Of a DNA stretch of 64,000 nucleotides, positions 46,329 through 55,340 are shown piece after piece. A program made the position numbers and the translations under genes. The DNA is taken from NCBI RefSeq assembly GCF_003236395.1, contig NZ_POUD01000002.1, positions 46,457 to 110,456 of the forward strand, in the 5' to 3' direction. The first letter of the stretch is position 1. The number at the start of each line of letters is the position of its first letter. This DNA comes from Nonomuraea aridisoli. Its GTDB lineage: Bacteria; Actinomycetota; Actinomycetes; Streptosporangiales; Streptosporangiaceae. Below the pieces are notes generated by a model that ran no database searches, was not told the DNA's origin, and saw only the letters and a program-made list of their open reading frames with translations.

Positions 46329-47162
46329 ATGATCGCTCGCCTGGGTTCCGCCCTCGCCGCAGTCGCCGTCCTGACCGCCTCCGGCACCGCGCACGCCGCC
46401 CCGGCCCAGCCCGTGCCCGAGGTGATGGCCGCGCTGGGCGACTCCATCTCCACCGGGTTCAACGCCTGCGGCTGGTACGTCTCCTGCACCTCCCGCTCGT
46501 GGTCGGCGGGCGACAACGCCGACGTGCGCAGCCACTACCTGCGCCTGTCGAAGCTGTCGGCCACGCTGCGCGAGCACAACCTCAACTTCGCCGCGCCCGG
46601 CTCCACCAGCGCCGACCTGCTCGGCCAGGTGCGCAAGGCGGTCGAGGCCAAGGCCGACTACGTCACCGTCCTCATCGGCGCCCAGGACGCCTGCCGCAGC
46701 ACCGAGCAGGCGATGACCTCCGTGCAGACCTACCGCCAGCGGATGGACACGGCGCTGGCCGAGCTGCGGGCCGGGGCGCCGCGGGCCCGGGTGTTCATCG
46801 CCAGCATCCCCGACCTGCGGCGGCTCTGGCAGGTCGGCAGGAAGAACCCCATCGCCCGCACGTTCTGGACGCTCGGCCGGGTCTGCCCGAGCATGCTGGC
46901 CGACCCGACCTCCACCAAGCGGGCCGACACCGAGCGCCGCAACCGCGTGCGGGCGCGGGTGATGGCCTACAACCGGGCCGCCGCCCAGGCGTGCGCCGCC
47001 TACGGCCCCGCCTGCCGCACCGACGGGGGAGCGATCTTCGACTTCCCGTTCACCCTCGACCACGTCAGCAAGTGGGACTTCTTCCACCCCAACTCGACCG
47101 GGCAGCGGGTGCTCGCCGAGCAGACGTTCAAGCGGGGCTTCTCCTGGATCGACCCGCGTTAG
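46329..47162 (+). CDS. Secreted SGNH/GDSL hydrolase
   Basis: A 277-residue exported esterase/lipase. The signal peptide MIARLGSALAAVAVLTASGTAHA ends in AHA. Block I GDSIS carries the nucleophile Ser39; block III is VTVLIGAQDAC, where the usual GxND Asn is replaced by GAQD; block V DFFHPNSTGQ carries His253. Several Cys pairs suggest disulfides. It resembles actinobacterial secreted phospholipase or lipase SGNH enzymes. A TTG nine bases earlier is an alternative start. Confidence 0.9.
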   Translation: MIARLGSALAAVAVLTASGTAHAAPAQPVPEVMAALGDSISTGFNACGWYVSCTSRSWSAGDNADVRSHYLRLSKLSATLREHNLNFAAPGSTSADLLGQVRKAVEAKADYVTVLIGAQDACRSTEQAMTSVQTYRQRMDTALAELRAGAPRARVFIASIPDLRRLWQVGRKNPIARTFWTLGRVCPSMLADPTSTKRADTERRNRVRARVMAYNRAAAQACAAYGPACRTDGGAIFDFPFTLDHVSKWDFFHPNSTGQRVLAEQTFKRGFSWIDPR

Positions 47163-47165
47163 CCG

Positions 47166-47879
47166 CTACCGGCACTGCGCCAGCATCGTGCGCTTGTCGG
47201 CGCGCGTGACCGGGATGTCGTACTTGATCGCCACCTGGGCGAAGCGGGTGACGTACGCGCAGCGGATGCCGCGCCGTGGGGGCAGCCAGTTCGCCGGGCC
47301 GGAGGCGTCCTTCTGCTCGTTGGCGTCGCCGTACACCGGCAGCAGGTTGAGCGGGTCGTTGGCGAAGTCGAGGCGCTTTCTCATCGGCCAGCGCGGCGCG
47401 CCCATCCGCCAGCCGTAGTTGAGCGGCACCACGTGGTCGACCTGCACCTCGCCGGCGTTGTCCTTGTGCCAGCGGATCAACCGGCCGGTGTAGGGATCGG
47501 ATAACTCCATCGCGACGACCACGCAGTCGGAGCCCTTGCGGTACCTCACGTTCCGGCCGTCGCGGGCGAGCAGGTCGTCACGGGTGCGGCATCCGTTGCG
47601 GGCGTACGGCACGCCGGTGGCGGTGTCGGCCCAGTTCTCGCCGTAGCGCAGGCGGGAGTAGCCGGTGTTCGGGCCCATGGCCTTGACCCGAAGGCGCTGG
47701 ATGAGGCGGCGGGCGTCCGCTTTGTCGTCGCGGGCGGTGATGGGGGCCAGACCGGGCAGTGTGCCGCTGCTGTTGGCCAGCGGGCTCGCCGCCGTCGCGG
47801 GTGACTGCTTGGCCGTGCCGATGAACGAAACGACGATGATGGCTCCGGCTAGGAACGCGACCGCGTCCTTGGTGCTCAA
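47166..47879 (-). CDS. Secreted HNH nuclease-like protein (DUF1524/GmrSD C-terminal type)
   Basis: A 237-residue protein with an N-terminal signal or anchor (AVAFLAGAIIVVSFIGTA). The HNH core is VDHVVPLNYGWRMGA with NDPLNLLPVYGDANEQKDASGPANWLPP. This is the DUF1524 nuclease fold, often exported in actinobacteria. TTG start with GGAGG 6 bases upstream. Four Cys in the mature part (GCRTRDD, DCVVV, IRCAYV, LAQCR) suggest two disulfides. It may degrade extracellular DNA. Confidence 0.88.
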   Translation of the reverse strand: MSTKDAVAFLAGAIIVVSFIGTAKQSPATAASPLANSSGTLPGLAPITARDDKADARRLIQRLRVKAMGPNTGYSRLRYGENWADTATGVPYARNGCRTRDDLLARDGRNVRYRKGSDCVVVAMELSDPYTGRLIRWHKDNAGEVQVDHVVPLNYGWRMGAPRWPMRKRLDFANDPLNLLPVYGDANEQKDASGPANWLPPRRGIRCAYVTRFAQVAIKYDIPVTRADKRTMLAQCR

Positions 47880-48036
47880 ACCCGTCCTCCGAGCGCTCCT
47901 GGTCGCCTAGAGGGATTCCCCGCCGCTCCCGTTCCGATACGGCAACGATTCCGTGACCCCCGCCCGTCTCGTTGGAGGGGCGCGGGTGCGGAGAGGGCGA
48001 GTTAGCGTGTAATTCTGTAAGCAAAGGAGTGCACGT

Positions 48037-48957
48037 ATGGCGGATCCCCTCGACGCCTACTCGCGCGTCGTGTCGTCCGTGGCGGCCGAGTTGCTGCCGA
48101 AAGTGGCCGGTGTGCGGGCCGGGCGGGGCAGCGGGTCCGCGGTGGTGTTCACCGCCGACGGGTTCCTGCTCACGAACGCGCACGTGGTCGGCTCGTCCCG
48201 CGCCGGCACGATCGCCTTCGCCGACGGCACGTCCGGCGGCTTCGAGGTGGTCGGGCGCGACCCGTTGTCGGACCTGGCGGTGATCAGGGCGCAGACGGCC
48301 ACGCCGCCGCCAGCCGAGCTCGGCGACAGTGACGGGCTGGTCGTCGGGCAGCTCGTCGTGGCCGTGGGCAACCCGCTCGGGCTGGCCGGGTCCGTGACGG
48401 CCGGGGTCGTCTCCGGCCTCGGCCGGTCGCTGCCCGCCAGCGCCGGCAACGCCACCCGCCTGATCGAGGACGTCATCCAGACCGACGCCGCCCTCAACCC
48501 GGGCAACTCCGGTGGCGCGCTGGCCGACTCGCGGGCCCGGGTGGTCGGGATCAACACGGCCGTGGCCGGGGTCGGCGTGGGGCTGGCCGTACCGGTGAAC
48601 GGCACCACCCGTTCCATCATCGCCGCGCTGATCAGGGACGGCCGGGTCAGGCGGGCGTTCCTCGGGCTGGTGACCTCGCCCGCGCCGCTGCCCGAGCACC
48701 TGCGGCGGCGCACCGGGCAGGACGGCGCGCTGCGCGTCGTCGAGGTCGTGCCGGGCTCGCCCGCCGGCCGGGCCGGGCTGCGCGCCGGCGACCTGGTGCT
48801 GAGCGCCGGGCGTACCCCGGTGACCGACGCGCAGGGCCTGCAGCGGCTGATGTTCGCCGACGCGATCGGACGTCCGCTGCCGATCACCGTCCACCGCAAC
48901 GGCGCGCTCGTGGACGTCATCGCCGAGCCGGTCGAGCTCACCGGCTCCGGCGCCTGA
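48037..48957 (+). CDS. Trypsin-like PDZ protease (HtrA/DegP type)
   Basis: A 306-residue serine protease. The triad is His49 in TNAHVV, Asp79 in SDLAVI and Ser158 in GNSGG. The PDZ domain spans about 200-300 (LRVVEVVPGSPAGRAGLRAGDLVLSA). No signal peptide or membrane helix is present, so unlike most HtrA proteins it seems cytosolic. AAAGGAG is 8 bases before the ATG. Likely protein quality control. Confidence 0.92.
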   Translation: MADPLDAYSRVVSSVAAELLPKVAGVRAGRGSGSAVVFTADGFLLTNAHVVGSSRAGTIAFADGTSGGFEVVGRDPLSDLAVIRAQTATPPPAELGDSDGLVVGQLVVAVGNPLGLAGSVTAGVVSGLGRSLPASAGNATRLIEDVIQTDAALNPGNSGGALADSRARVVGINTAVAGVGVGLAVPVNGTTRSIIAALIRDGRVRRAFLGLVTSPAPLPEHLRRRTGQDGALRVVEVVPGSPAGRAGLRAGDLVLSAGRTPVTDAQGLQRLMFADAIGRPLPITVHRNGALVDVIAEPVELTGSGA

Positions 48958-49058
48958 TCCCCTGCCGGAGCCGCCGCCCCGCATGAGGGATCAGGGGGAA
49001 GCGGGGTAGGACGGTCCAAAGGGCCGTCCACGGTTGCACAACGGGGGAGTGACGCGAC

Positions 49059-50357
49059 ATGGGCAGGAACAGGCCTGACCACCCTCGGCTGCCAGTGGTC
49101 GGCACTTCGAAGGTGGAGCGGCTGGAGGCCGAGGTCAAGGAGATCGCTCTCCTGTACGAGCGGCTGCACCGGCTCATGGGCACGATCCTGACCATCAGCG
49201 GCACGCTCGACATGTCCGCCGTCCTGCACCGGATCGTGGACGACGCACGGATCCTGGTCGACGCCCGGTACGGCGCGCTGGGCATCCTGAGCCCGCAGGG
49301 CGAGCTGACGCAGCTGATCACCGCCGGCATCGACCCGGCGGTGCACGCCCGCGTGGGGCGGCTGCCGCGCGGGAAGGGGTTGCTGGGCGAGATGATGCTG
49401 CACGGCCGGCCGATCCGGGTGGACGATCTCGACCGGTCCCCGCAGCGGGTCGGCTTCCCCCGCGGGCATCCGCCGATGCACAGCCTGCTCGGCGTGCCGA
49501 TCCGGACCAGGGGGACGCTCCAGGGCGACCTCTATCTGGCCGACAAACGCTCGGGTGAGCCGTTCACCCAGGACGACGAGGACATCGTGGCGGGGCTGGC
49601 GGGCGCGGCGGCGGTGGCGATCGAGAACGCCCGCCTCTACGGGGAGCTGCGCGGGGTGACGGAGACGTTCCAGCGCAGCCTGCTGCCCAAGCGGCTGGAC
49701 GTGGCCCCGCTGCGCGTGGAGGTCCGCTATCGCCCGGCCACCGAGACCCCGAGCATCGGCGGCGACTGGTACGACGTGATCCCGGTGGAGCGGGGGGCAC
49801 GGTTCGTGGTCGGCGACGTGATGGGTCACGACCTGCAGGCGGCCTCCGCGATGAGCAAGATCATGAACATGCTGAGGGTCCTGGCCCTGGACGAGACGGC
49901 ATCGTCCGGCCTCGTGCTGCGCGTGCTCGACCGCGCGCTCCAGCGCCTGGACGAGAAGCCGATGGCGACCGTGCTGCTCGCCGAGATGGACGAGGACGAG
50001 GACGGGATGCGGCGGCTGCGCTGGGCCAGCGCGGGGCATCTGCCGCCGCTCCTCGTCACGCCGGGCGGAGAGGCGTCGTACCTCCCGACCGACAGCGGAC
50101 CGCCGATCGGGGTGGGCGTGGACATGGCGCGCGCCGAGCACGAGCACGTCATCGCGCCGGGCTCGACCGTGCTGATGTTCACGGACGGGCTCGTCGAGGG
50201 GCGCGGCATGCCCCTGGCCGGCGGGATGGAGGACGTCGCCCGGACCGCCGAGCGCCTCCACGGTCGCACGGAGGCCGAGATCTGCGACGGCCTGCTGGCC
50301 CACCGGGGCGATGCGGAGGACGACATAGCCCTCCTGTGCCTGCGCCTGCCTTGCTAG
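49059..50357 (+). CDS. GAF domain / SpoIIE-type protein phosphatase
   Basis: A 432-residue signalling protein. A short N-terminal helix (VERLEAEVKEIALLYERL) is followed by a GAF domain over about 50-200 (DARYGALGILSPQGELTQLITAGID, HSLLGVPIRTRGTLQGDLYLAD, AVAIENARLY). A PP2C/SpoIIE phosphatase spans about 205-430 (IGGDWYDVIPV, GDVMGHDLQAASAMSKI, LRWASAGHLPPLL, LMFTDGLVEGR). Such proteins dephosphorylate anti-sigma-factor antagonists in response to a small ligand or redox cue. It stands alone. Confidence 0.93.
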   Translation: MGRNRPDHPRLPVVGTSKVERLEAEVKEIALLYERLHRLMGTILTISGTLDMSAVLHRIVDDARILVDARYGALGILSPQGELTQLITAGIDPAVHARVGRLPRGKGLLGEMMLHGRPIRVDDLDRSPQRVGFPRGHPPMHSLLGVPIRTRGTLQGDLYLADKRSGEPFTQDDEDIVAGLAGAAAVAIENARLYGELRGVTETFQRSLLPKRLDVAPLRVEVRYRPATETPSIGGDWYDVIPVERGARFVVGDVMGHDLQAASAMSKIMNMLRVLALDETASSGLVLRVLDRALQRLDEKPMATVLLAEMDEDEDGMRRLRWASAGHLPPLLVTPGGEASYLPTDSGPPIGVGVDMARAEHEHVIAPGSTVLMFTDGLVEGRGMPLAGGMEDVARTAERLHGRTEAEICDGLLAHRGDAEDDIALLCLRLPC

Positions 50358-50369
50358 ATCCCGCTGGGC

Positions 50370-51728
50370 TCACGGGTTCGGGGGCGTGACCGTCGCCGAC
50401 ACCGGGCCGTTCGCCGGCCGTGCCTCGGGCTCCGAGGACGGGCGCGGTGCCTCGGGCTCCGGCGAGGAGGGCTCGGGGCGGGTCCGCAGGCGGCGGGCCA
50501 GGAGGTCGGACAGGAGGGTGTCCCATTGGCGGCCGATGACGTCGACGTCGTAGGCCTTGGCGGTCTCCAGCGCGCCCGCCGCGAGGTTGCGGCGCAGCCG
50601 TTCGTCCTCGATGACGCGGATGATCGAGGACGCGAGCTCGGCGTTCGTCCTCGGCTTGACCAGCAGGCCGTCCACCCCGTGCGTGATCATCTCCTTGGGG
50701 CCGTGCGGGCTGTTGAAGCTGACGATGGCCAGCCCCTTGGCCATGGCCTCCAGGATCGTCATGGGGAAGCCCTCGTGACGCGAGCTGAGCACGAAGATCG
50801 ACGCCTTCTCCAGCTCGGCGCCCACGTCGGAGGCCGGCCCCGGCAGCTCGACCGAGCCCTCCAGGCCCGCCTCCGCGACCTGCCGCGCGAGGGCCTCCTG
50901 CTGCGGCCCGGCGCCGTAGATGCGTAGCGTCCAGTCGGGGTGCGCGGCGGCCACGGTCTCCCAGGCGGTGATCAGCCGGTGGAAGCCCTTGATCTTGGTC
51001 ATCCGGCCCACCGCGACGGCCACCTTGGCGTCCAGCGGGGACACCCCGCCGCCCATCGGCGGCACGGCGTTCGGGATGCGCGCCAGTTTGCGCGGCTTCT
51101 TCGGCAGCGCCTCCCGGTAGTCCTGCAGGTCGGCCTTGGTCAGCGTGACCAGGGCGTCGAGGCGGCGGTAGCGCCATTTGATCAGCTCCTGGACCTCCTC
51201 GGGCTGGGTGCGCAGGGCCACGTGCTCCTGCCCGATCGTGATGACGCCGGGCCGCGCCAGCTGGGCCACCGCCAGGTTGAGCCCCGGACGCGTGGCGATC
51301 AGCACGCCGGTGTCCAGCGAACGGATGTAGCGGGCCAGCTGGAGGTCGGTCCACTGGTTGAAGCGGTGGTAGGCGTTCTCCGCCTTGGGGATCAGCCGGC
51401 TCGCCCGCTTCGACAACATCGAGCGCAGCGGGCCGCCGCCGGGCCGCAGGCGGTCGTCCAGGAAGCGGAACCGCACGCGGGGGTCCACGGGGAAGAACGG
51501 CTTGTCGGCCTCCTTCAGGATGCTCACGATCTCCACGTCGTGATCCTCGGCCAGGTAGCCGGCCAGGTTGAACACGGTCCTGATCGTGCCGCCCATGCCG
51601 TGGGCGTGCAGTAAGAGGATGCGTACCTGCTTGGTCGAGGGCGCGGGCGCGTTGCGCGCCCTGCGCCGGTCGAACCCCCGAAGCAGCTGAACCGCTGCCG
51701 ACCTGCCCTTGCGTGCCAATGCGCGCAC
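50370..51728 (-). CDS. Glycosyltransferase family 4
   Basis: A 452-residue GT-B glycosyltransferase. The N-terminal domain begins ILLLHAHGMGGTIRTVFNLAGYLAE with the glycine-rich acceptor loop. The C-terminal domain has AVGRMTKIKGFHRLITAW and the EX7E motif HEGFPMTILEAM. A disordered Pro/Glu/Ser-rich tail ends the protein. It transfers a sugar from a nucleotide-sugar to a cell-envelope acceptor or secondary metabolite; the substrate is unknown. No other envelope genes are adjacent. Confidence 0.92.
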   Translation of the reverse strand: MRALARKGRSAAVQLLRGFDRRRARNAPAPSTKQVRILLLHAHGMGGTIRTVFNLAGYLAEDHDVEIVSILKEADKPFFPVDPRVRFRFLDDRLRPGGGPLRSMLSKRASRLIPKAENAYHRFNQWTDLQLARYIRSLDTGVLIATRPGLNLAVAQLARPGVITIGQEHVALRTQPEEVQELIKWRYRRLDALVTLTKADLQDYREALPKKPRKLARIPNAVPPMGGGVSPLDAKVAVAVGRMTKIKGFHRLITAWETVAAAHPDWTLRIYGAGPQQEALARQVAEAGLEGSVELPGPASDVGAELEKASIFVLSSRHEGFPMTILEAMAKGLAIVSFNSPHGPKEMITHGVDGLLVKPRTNAELASSIIRVIEDERLRRNLAAGALETAKAYDVDVIGRQWDTLLSDLLARRLRTRPEPSSPEPEAPRPSSEPEARPANGPVSATVTPPNP

Positions 51729-51894
51729 TTTGTCAGATTCCCCTCGTGAGGTGTTGAAGCAGCCTCAACACACGCGGCCGGTGGCGAAGCGCTTCAGCCT
51801 CGCCACCGGCCCTTCGTCTCGCTCTGGTGGGGTGCACCATGTTCATCCCCTGTGCGCTTTCCCCACCTATGATCTTTAGACGCCATATAGGGGA

Positions 51895-54800
51895 CTAAGG
51901 TTGCATGCGCGGCCGGTGCCGGGGGTCGGGAGTGTGCGGCGGGTGCTCGGCCAGCAGCTCGAGCGCCACGTCGATGGCCTTCTCCAGCTGGGTGTCCACG
52001 CCTCTGGCGTAGTCCTGCGGGGTGATGTCCACCTCGATGTCCGGGTCGGTGCCGTAGTTCTCGACCTGCCAGCCGACGTCGTCGAAGGCGAAGGAGAACT
52101 CCGGCTGCGTGGTCACGGTCCCGTCGGCCAGCCGGTGGCGCGGCCAGATGCCGATCACGCCGCCCCACGTGCGCCTGCCCACCAGCGGGCCGAGCCGCCG
52201 CAGCTTGAAGGTGTGGCTGAAGATGTCGCCGTCGGAGCCGGCCCACTCGTTGGTGATGGCCACCAGCGGCCCGCGCGGCGACTCCGGCGGGTACGGCTCC
52301 GGATCGCCCCAGCGCGGATAGTCGTAGCCGATGCGTCGCCGGGCCAGCTTCTCCAGCAGCAGCGCCGAGACGTGGCCGCCGCCGTTGAAGCGCACGTCCA
52401 CGATCAGCGCGTGCCGGTCGTACTCGGCCAGGAACCCCCGGTGGAACTCCCCGAACCCGTCCGTGCCCATGTCGGGCACGTGCAGGTAGCCGACGCGGCC
52501 GCCGGAGCGCTGGTGGCAGCGGGCGCGGTTGAGGTTCACCCAGTCGCGGTAGCGGGCCGGCTGCTCGTCGGCCAGCGCGCGTACGGTGACCGTGAAAAGG
52601 CGCTCCTCCCGCCGCAGCGTCAGCTCGACTTCCTCGCCCGCCTGGTTGACCAGCCGTTCGTTCGGCGTGGCGGCCGTGCCGATGGGCGCGCCGTTGATCG
52701 CCAGCACGGCGTCGCCGGGCCGCACGTCGAGCCCGAGCCGGTTCAGCGGCGAGGTCGCCTTCGGTTCCCACGGGTCGCCGGTCACGATGGCGCGGATGCG
52801 GTAGACGCCGTCGCGGTAGTCCCAGTCCACGCCCAGCTTGCCCTGGCTGTAGTCGGGACCGGGACGATACTCGCCGCCGCTCTCGAAGGCGTGGCTGGTG
52901 GCCAGCTCGCCGTGCAGCTCCCACAGCAGGTCGGAGAACTCGCCCCGGGTCGTGACCCGGTCCACCAGCGGCTGGTAGCGCGCGTAGACGGCCGGCCAGT
53001 CCACGCCCGCCATGTCCTCGGTCCAGAAGTTCTCCAGCTGCAGCCGCCACGCCTCCCGGAACATCTGCCGCCACTCCGCCTCCGGGCAGACCGACACCTT
53101 GATCCGCGACAGGTCGATCCAGCCGCTCTCGCGCCCCCGCCCCTCGTCGTCGCCGGGCGGCTCGCCCGCCTTGACCACTCGCAGCCGGTCGCCCGTCCGG
53201 TACAGCACCGCCTTGTGGTCGCGGCTCAGCTCGAAACTCGCGACGTCCTCGGCGAACGTCTCGGCGAGGCCCTTGGCGAAGTCGAACAGGTGCAGCGTGT
53301 CGTCCCCCTCCAGCGGGCTGGCCAGGATCAGCGCCTTGCCCTTCAGCCCCGCCACCTGCTCGTAGCGGCCCTCCGGCAGCGGGAACGCGGTCACCCGGCG
53401 GGCCAGCCCGTCCAGGTCCACCCGCAGCGGCTCCGGCTCCTCGTCGTCGTCCTCGCCGTCTTCCTTGTCGTCCTTGTCCTCCAGCGGACGCGGCACGGGC
53501 ACGAACGGGTCGGGCACGTCCGCGCGCAGAGCCACCGCGTACGGCCGGGTGCCGAGCGGGAAACCCAGGTCGAACTGGAGCTGGTCGTAGACGGGGGAGA
53601 AGACGCGCTGCCCGATGAAGTACAGGTAGCGGCCCTGCGGGTCGAACGCCGGCGCCGAGTCCTTCAGCACCGGCTCGCTGGCCTGTGCCGTCCGCCCGCT
53701 CTCGGTGTGGTGCAGCTTGATCGCGCTGGTCTGCGAGTTGAGCGGGCTCGCGTACGCCAGCCAGCACCCGTCGTGCGACCAGGCCGGATCCTCCGGCGGG
53801 CCGTGCGGGTTGGCCTCGACCAGCGTCGCCTGCCCCGTGGCCAGGTCGAGCAGGTACAGCTCGTCGCGGTGGTTGACGATCGCCACCCGGTCGTGCGCCG
53901 GGTCGGGCACCAGCTCGCTGATCCGCCCCAGCCGGGCAACCTCCGTGCCCGGGCCGCCCTGCGCGCCGGAAAGGACGACCAGCCGCTCCTCGTCGCCGTC
54001 GTCGCTGGCCGCCGCGACCAGCCGGACACCGTCGTTGAGCCAGGTCAGGAAGCGGTAGCGGACGCCGTCGGGGGAGCCGTGCTGGCGCACCGGCCCTTCC
54101 CAGCCGGCCATCGCGTACGCCTTGCCGCGCGCGGTGACGGCCAGCGCGCTGCCGTCGGGGCTGAGCGTGGCGCTGTCGAGGTACTCTGCGGCGTCGACGA
54201 ACCTGCGGTTGCGCTGGGTCCTGGAGCTGGCCAGCAGCACGTCCAGCCGGCGCGGCGGCTCGCCCGGCTCCAGCAGGTAGAGGTCGGCGCCCGCGTGGTA
54301 GACCAGGCGGTGCCCGTCACCCGACAGGTTGCGCGCGTAGTAGTCGTCGTGGTGGGTGTGCCTGCGCAGGTCGCCGCCGCCGGGGTCGCACGAGTAGACG
54401 TTGCCGACGCCCTCGTGGTCGGAGATGAAGCACACCCGGCCGCCGCTCCAGCAGGGCGAGGCGAGGTTCCCCGGCAGCCGGATCAGCCGCCGGAACTCGC
54501 CGTCGCCGCGCGGGTCGATCCACAGGTCGCCGACCGTGCCGCCGCGGTAGCGCTTCCACCGCGCCGGGTCGGCGGTGTTGCGGCCGAGCACGATCATGCC
54601 GTCGGGTCCGTACGCGATCGAGTTCGCCGGTCCGTACGGCAGCCGCTCCGGCACCCCGCCCGGCGCCACCCGGTGCAGCCACTTACGGCCCTCGAACGGC
54701 TGGGACTGGTCGCTGGCGTACAGGATCCGGCCTTCCGGGTCCCAGCCGGTCACCGTGCAGCGGGCGCCGTGGAAGGTCACGCGGCGGGCCGCGCCGCCCG

Positions 54801-55017
54801 CGGACGGCATCACGTACACCTCCTCCGGCCCCTCTTCGCGCCCGACGAACGCCAGCTGGTCGCCGCGCGGCGAGATGCGCGGGTAGCCGGCCTCGGCCAG
54901 GCCCGCGGTGAGGCGGAACGCGCGCCCGCCGCGGGCGGAGACCATCCACAGGTCGTCCTCGGCGGCGAAGACCACCACGTCCTGGAAGACGGCGGGGAAG
55001 CGCAGGTAAGCCGACAT
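51895..55017 (-). CDS. Tricorn protease homologue
   Basis: A 1040-residue protein. Beta-propeller repeats fill about residues 1-640 ([46 protein letters not shown]). The C1 domain has [14 protein letters not shown] (catalytic Ser-His pair), and a PDZ domain has [19 protein letters not shown]. The C2 peptidase domain has [29 protein letters not shown] (nucleophile Ser-Asp) and the late Glu in DPDIEVDIT. These match archaeal/actinobacterial tricorn, which trims proteasome products to peptides. An acidic stretch ([18 protein letters not shown]) interrupts the second propeller. A strong hairpin lies 19 bp upstream of the ATG. Confidence 0.95.
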   Translation of the reverse strand: MSAYLRFPAVFQDVVVFAAEDDLWMVSARGGRAFRLTAGLAEAGYPRISPRGDQLAFVGREEGPEEVYVMPSAGGAARRVTFHGARCTVTGWDPEGRILYASDQSQPFEGRKWLHRVAPGGVPERLPYGPANSIAYGPDGMIVLGRNTADPARWKRYRGGTVGDLWIDPRGDGEFRRLIRLPGNLASPCWSGGRVCFISDHEGVGNVYSCDPGGGDLRRHTHHDDYYARNLSGDGHRLVYHAGADLYLLEPGEPPRRLDVLLASSRTQRNRRFVDAAEYLDSATLSPDGSALAVTARGKAYAMAGWEGPVRQHGSPDGVRYRFLTWLNDGVRLVAAASDDGDEERLVVLSGAQGGPGTEVARLGRISELVPDPAHDRVAIVNHRDELYLLDLATGQATLVEANPHGPPEDPAWSHDGCWLAYASPLNSQTSAIKLHHTESGRTAQASEPVLKDSAPAFDPQGRYLYFIGQRVFSPVYDQLQFDLGFPLGTRPYAVALRADVPDPFVPVPRPLEDKDDKEDGEDDDEEPEPLRVDLDGLARRVTAFPLPEGRYEQVAGLKGKALILASPLEGDDTLHLFDFAKGLAETFAEDVASFELSRDHKAVLYRTGDRLRVVKAGEPPGDDEGRGRESGWIDLSRIKVSVCPEAEWRQMFREAWRLQLENFWTEDMAGVDWPAVYARYQPLVDRVTTRGEFSDLLWELHGELATSHAFESGGEYRPGPDYSQGKLGVDWDYRDGVYRIRAIVTGDPWEPKATSPLNRLGLDVRPGDAVLAINGAPIGTAATPNERLVNQAGEEVELTLRREERLFTVTVRALADEQPARYRDWVNLNRARCHQRSGGRVGYLHVPDMGTDGFGEFHRGFLAEYDRHALIVDVRFNGGGHVSALLLEKLARRRIGYDYPRWGDPEPYPPESPRGPLVAITNEWAGSDGDIFSHTFKLRRLGPLVGRRTWGGVIGIWPRHRLADGTVTTQPEFSFAFDDVGWQVENYGTDPDIEVDITPQDYARGVDTQLEKAIDVALELLAEHPPHTPDPRHRPRMQP

Positions 55018-55035
55018 GAATGCCGCTCCACAGTC

Positions 55036-55071
55036 GATCGGACGGCCGGAACGCGGTCCGGCCGTCCGATC
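55036..55071. terminator. 15-bp perfect inverted repeat upstream of tricorn gene
   Basis: GATCGGACGGCCGGA and its exact reverse complement flank a 6-base loop. It may terminate the upstream 41-codon gene, or act as an operator or attenuator for the tricorn gene, whose start is 19 bp away. Confidence 0.55.
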
Positions 55072-55080
55072 ATGTCACCG

Positions 55081-55109
55081 CCGGGCGGCCGGGGCAGCCG
55101 GCCGCCCGG
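55081..55109. terminator. 10-bp GC hairpin after the Lys-rich gene
   Basis: CCGGGCGGCC and GGCCGCCCGG pair perfectly around a 9-base loop, 15 bp after the stop of the 41-codon gene. A likely terminator without a U-run, in tandem with the hairpin at 55036-55071. Confidence 0.6.
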
Positions 55110-55123
55110 TCAAAGGCCCGAGG

Positions 55124-55249
55124 TCACGCCTCGTCCGGCGAAGCCTGCCTGGTTTCCTTCTTCGTCTCCTTGGCCTGCCTGTTGGTCTTGATGGCCTGCT
55201 TCTTGGACTTGCCGGACTTGGCGGCCGGTTTCTTCTTGGTGTCAGCCAT
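55124..55249 (-). CDS. 41-residue Lys-rich protein
   Basis: A short frame starting MADTKKKPAAKSGKSKKQ and ending RQASPDEA. It has 12 Lys among 41 residues, no hydrophobic core and almost certainly no fold of its own. A GGGGGGAA stretch lies upstream of the ATG and a hairpin lies 15 bp after the stop, so it looks like a complete transcription unit. Such basic peptides may bind nucleic acid or ribosomes; function unknown. It is oriented toward the tricorn gene. Confidence 0.65.
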   Translation of the reverse strand: MADTKKKPAAKSGKSKKQAIKTNRQAKETKKETRQASPDEA

Positions 55250-55340
55250 TGGAGATTCCCCCCCTGTACGGACGAGTTGCACCTGATCGGTGCACCAAGC
55301 CCGTTAATACCCATCTAGCGTCGAAACACGACATACCGCC

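Noticed and set aside
51901..55191. A 1096-codon frame antisense to the tricorn gene
   Set aside because: Same kind of shadow; no motifs, whereas the minus strand encodes a complete tricorn protease.
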